From Bacteroidota bacterium (lineage in GTDB: Bacteria > Bacteroidota > Bacteroidia > Flavobacteriales > Schleiferiaceae), in assembly GCA_024742495.1 (NCBI GenBank), contig JANSYJ010000001.1:310001-374000 (forward strand): DNA of 64,000 bases. The letters are read 5' to 3'. This document shows positions 63,505 to 64,000 of this stretch, in pieces. Position 1 is the stretch's first letter, and each line of letters opens with the position of its first letter. The notes below the pieces were generated by a model, which saw only the letters and a list, made by a program, of their open reading frames with translations, did not search any database and was not told the origin of the DNA. The position numbers were made by a program, and so were the translations under genes.

Positions 63505-64000
63505 ATGATTTATTTAAAAACTTCCCTTTGGGGAAGCTGTTTGCTCCTCGGCTTCAGCTGTATTGCACAGAACTTAAGCTTTAACCCCATTAACGATAGC
63601 ACCGTTGCGCGTTATCGCTATGAAACATTAGAAAGGAGCTATGCCGAAATTCCAATGGGTACAAACATTGAGGATATTGCTCTTACAGAGCGCGACTATT
63701 TAAAACCGGAAAAGCATCATTTCCATAGTTGCTCAGGAATAAATAGCCAAAATGAGCCCTATTTCCAAACTAAAAACATTGAGTCAACCACTTTAGAGGA
63801 TTGGATGGCTGCCCCCAGCCTTCATTTAATAAGCCCTTCAAGAAGTTTTGGCTACGATTCACTCGGTGCTTTGACTTTTCAATTTGATCATAATCAAGCC
63901 GAATTGACTAATACTCAAAATATTACTAGGGCCAATACCAGCGATGGTTGGCAGCCAGTAATGATGTTCTTCCCCTCTAAGCATGATGATTTTGTTCAAG
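63505..64000 (+). CDS. Secreted protein of unknown function (3' partial)
   Basis: The frame begins at ATG 63505 and stays open to the window end. It begins MIYLKTSLWGSCLLLGFSCI followed by AQ, a signal peptide with a likely cut after CIA, then a polar, Asn/Thr-rich region without a recognised domain. At least 165 residues are visible. The start is 365 bp from paaG on the opposite strand. Confidence 0.6.
   Translation, partial: MIYLKTSLWGSCLLLGFSCIAQNLSFNPINDSTVARYRYETLERSYAEIPMGTNIEDIALTERDYLKPEKHHFHSCSGINSQNEPYFQTKNIESTTLEDWMAAPSLHLISPSRSFGYDSLGALTFQFDHNQAELTNTQNITRANTSDGWQPVMMFFPSKHDDFVQ

Overview
The window reads as chromosomal DNA of a member of the Bacteroidota, most likely a marine Flavobacteriales bacterium of the Cryomorphaceae/Schleiferiaceae kind (family-level placement is inference). 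Signs seen in the sequence: type IX secretion (T9SS) C-terminal sorting domains on two very large secreted proteins, many short lipoproteins, few Shine-Dalgarno sites, -7 boxes of the TAnnTTTG type, DUF3078, DUF5687 and fasciclin proteins, and a fused alpha/beta E1 dehydrogenase. No rRNA, tRNA, CRISPR array, integrase or transposase gene was seen.

Layout. 1-13000: tail of an unknown lysine/proline-rich protein, a DUF819 membrane protein coupled to an M28 peptidase, a fused 2-oxoacid dehydrogenase E1, a DUF3078 outer-membrane-type protein, a crotonase, small membrane proteins and lipoproteins, a PrsW-type protease, a QorB/NmrA-type protein, an ABM-domain protein, and an AT-rich lipoprotein gene flanked by an attC-like palindrome. 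13001-19768: paaZ; then a coupled trio of ASST-like arylsulfotransferase, 48-residue membrane protein and P-loop sulfotransferase, followed by an FG-GAP/WG protein. 19770-22725: a beta-ketoacyl synthase III gene whose last 369 bp occur twice, flanking a small AT-rich mercury-type cassette (CadC-like ArsR regulator, MerTP, GDCCVxC protein). 22937-33648: paired fasciclin lipoproteins, a three-gene surface/T9SS operon, a prolyl oligopeptidase and an unknown secreted protein. 33649-43000: a dispersed repeat, an NmrA protein cut by an in-frame stop, an SDR/membrane protein/AraC operon, an FkbM methyltransferase, and a 1151-residue sensor that joins a beta-propeller to an adenylate cyclase domain. 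43198-52911: a 3237-residue T9SS surface protein with Fn3 and choice-of-anchor-J modules. 53398-63140: a long minus-strand phenylacetate cluster (paaG, paaH, DUF5687/ABC pair, ferredoxin, unknown, paaI, NUDIX-like regulator, thiolase, unknown secreted protein, paaY). 63505-64000: start of another secreted protein.

How the genes work together. PaaZ, PaaG, PaaH and the thiolase are steps of the aerobic phenylacetyl-CoA pathway after ring epoxidation; PaaI and PaaY are the thioesterases that rescue stalled CoA intermediates. The ring epoxidase (PaaABCE) and the CoA ligase (PaaK) are not in the window.

Most notable structures: (1) the mercury cassette carrying a replacement 3' end of the KAS III gene; the two copies of the gene end differ by 7 substitutions of which 6 are synonymous, which argues that they diverged as working genes in different lineages; (2) a roughly 270-bp dispersed repeat present three times, each time downstream of a gene and in that gene's sense orientation; (3) an attC-like palindrome beside a low-GC orphan lipoprotein; (4) the two-chemistry sulfotransferase operon with a micro-protein; (5) the one-polypeptide propeller-adenylate cyclase; (6) a catalytically degenerate NUDIX/winged-helix regulator candidate inside the paa cluster.
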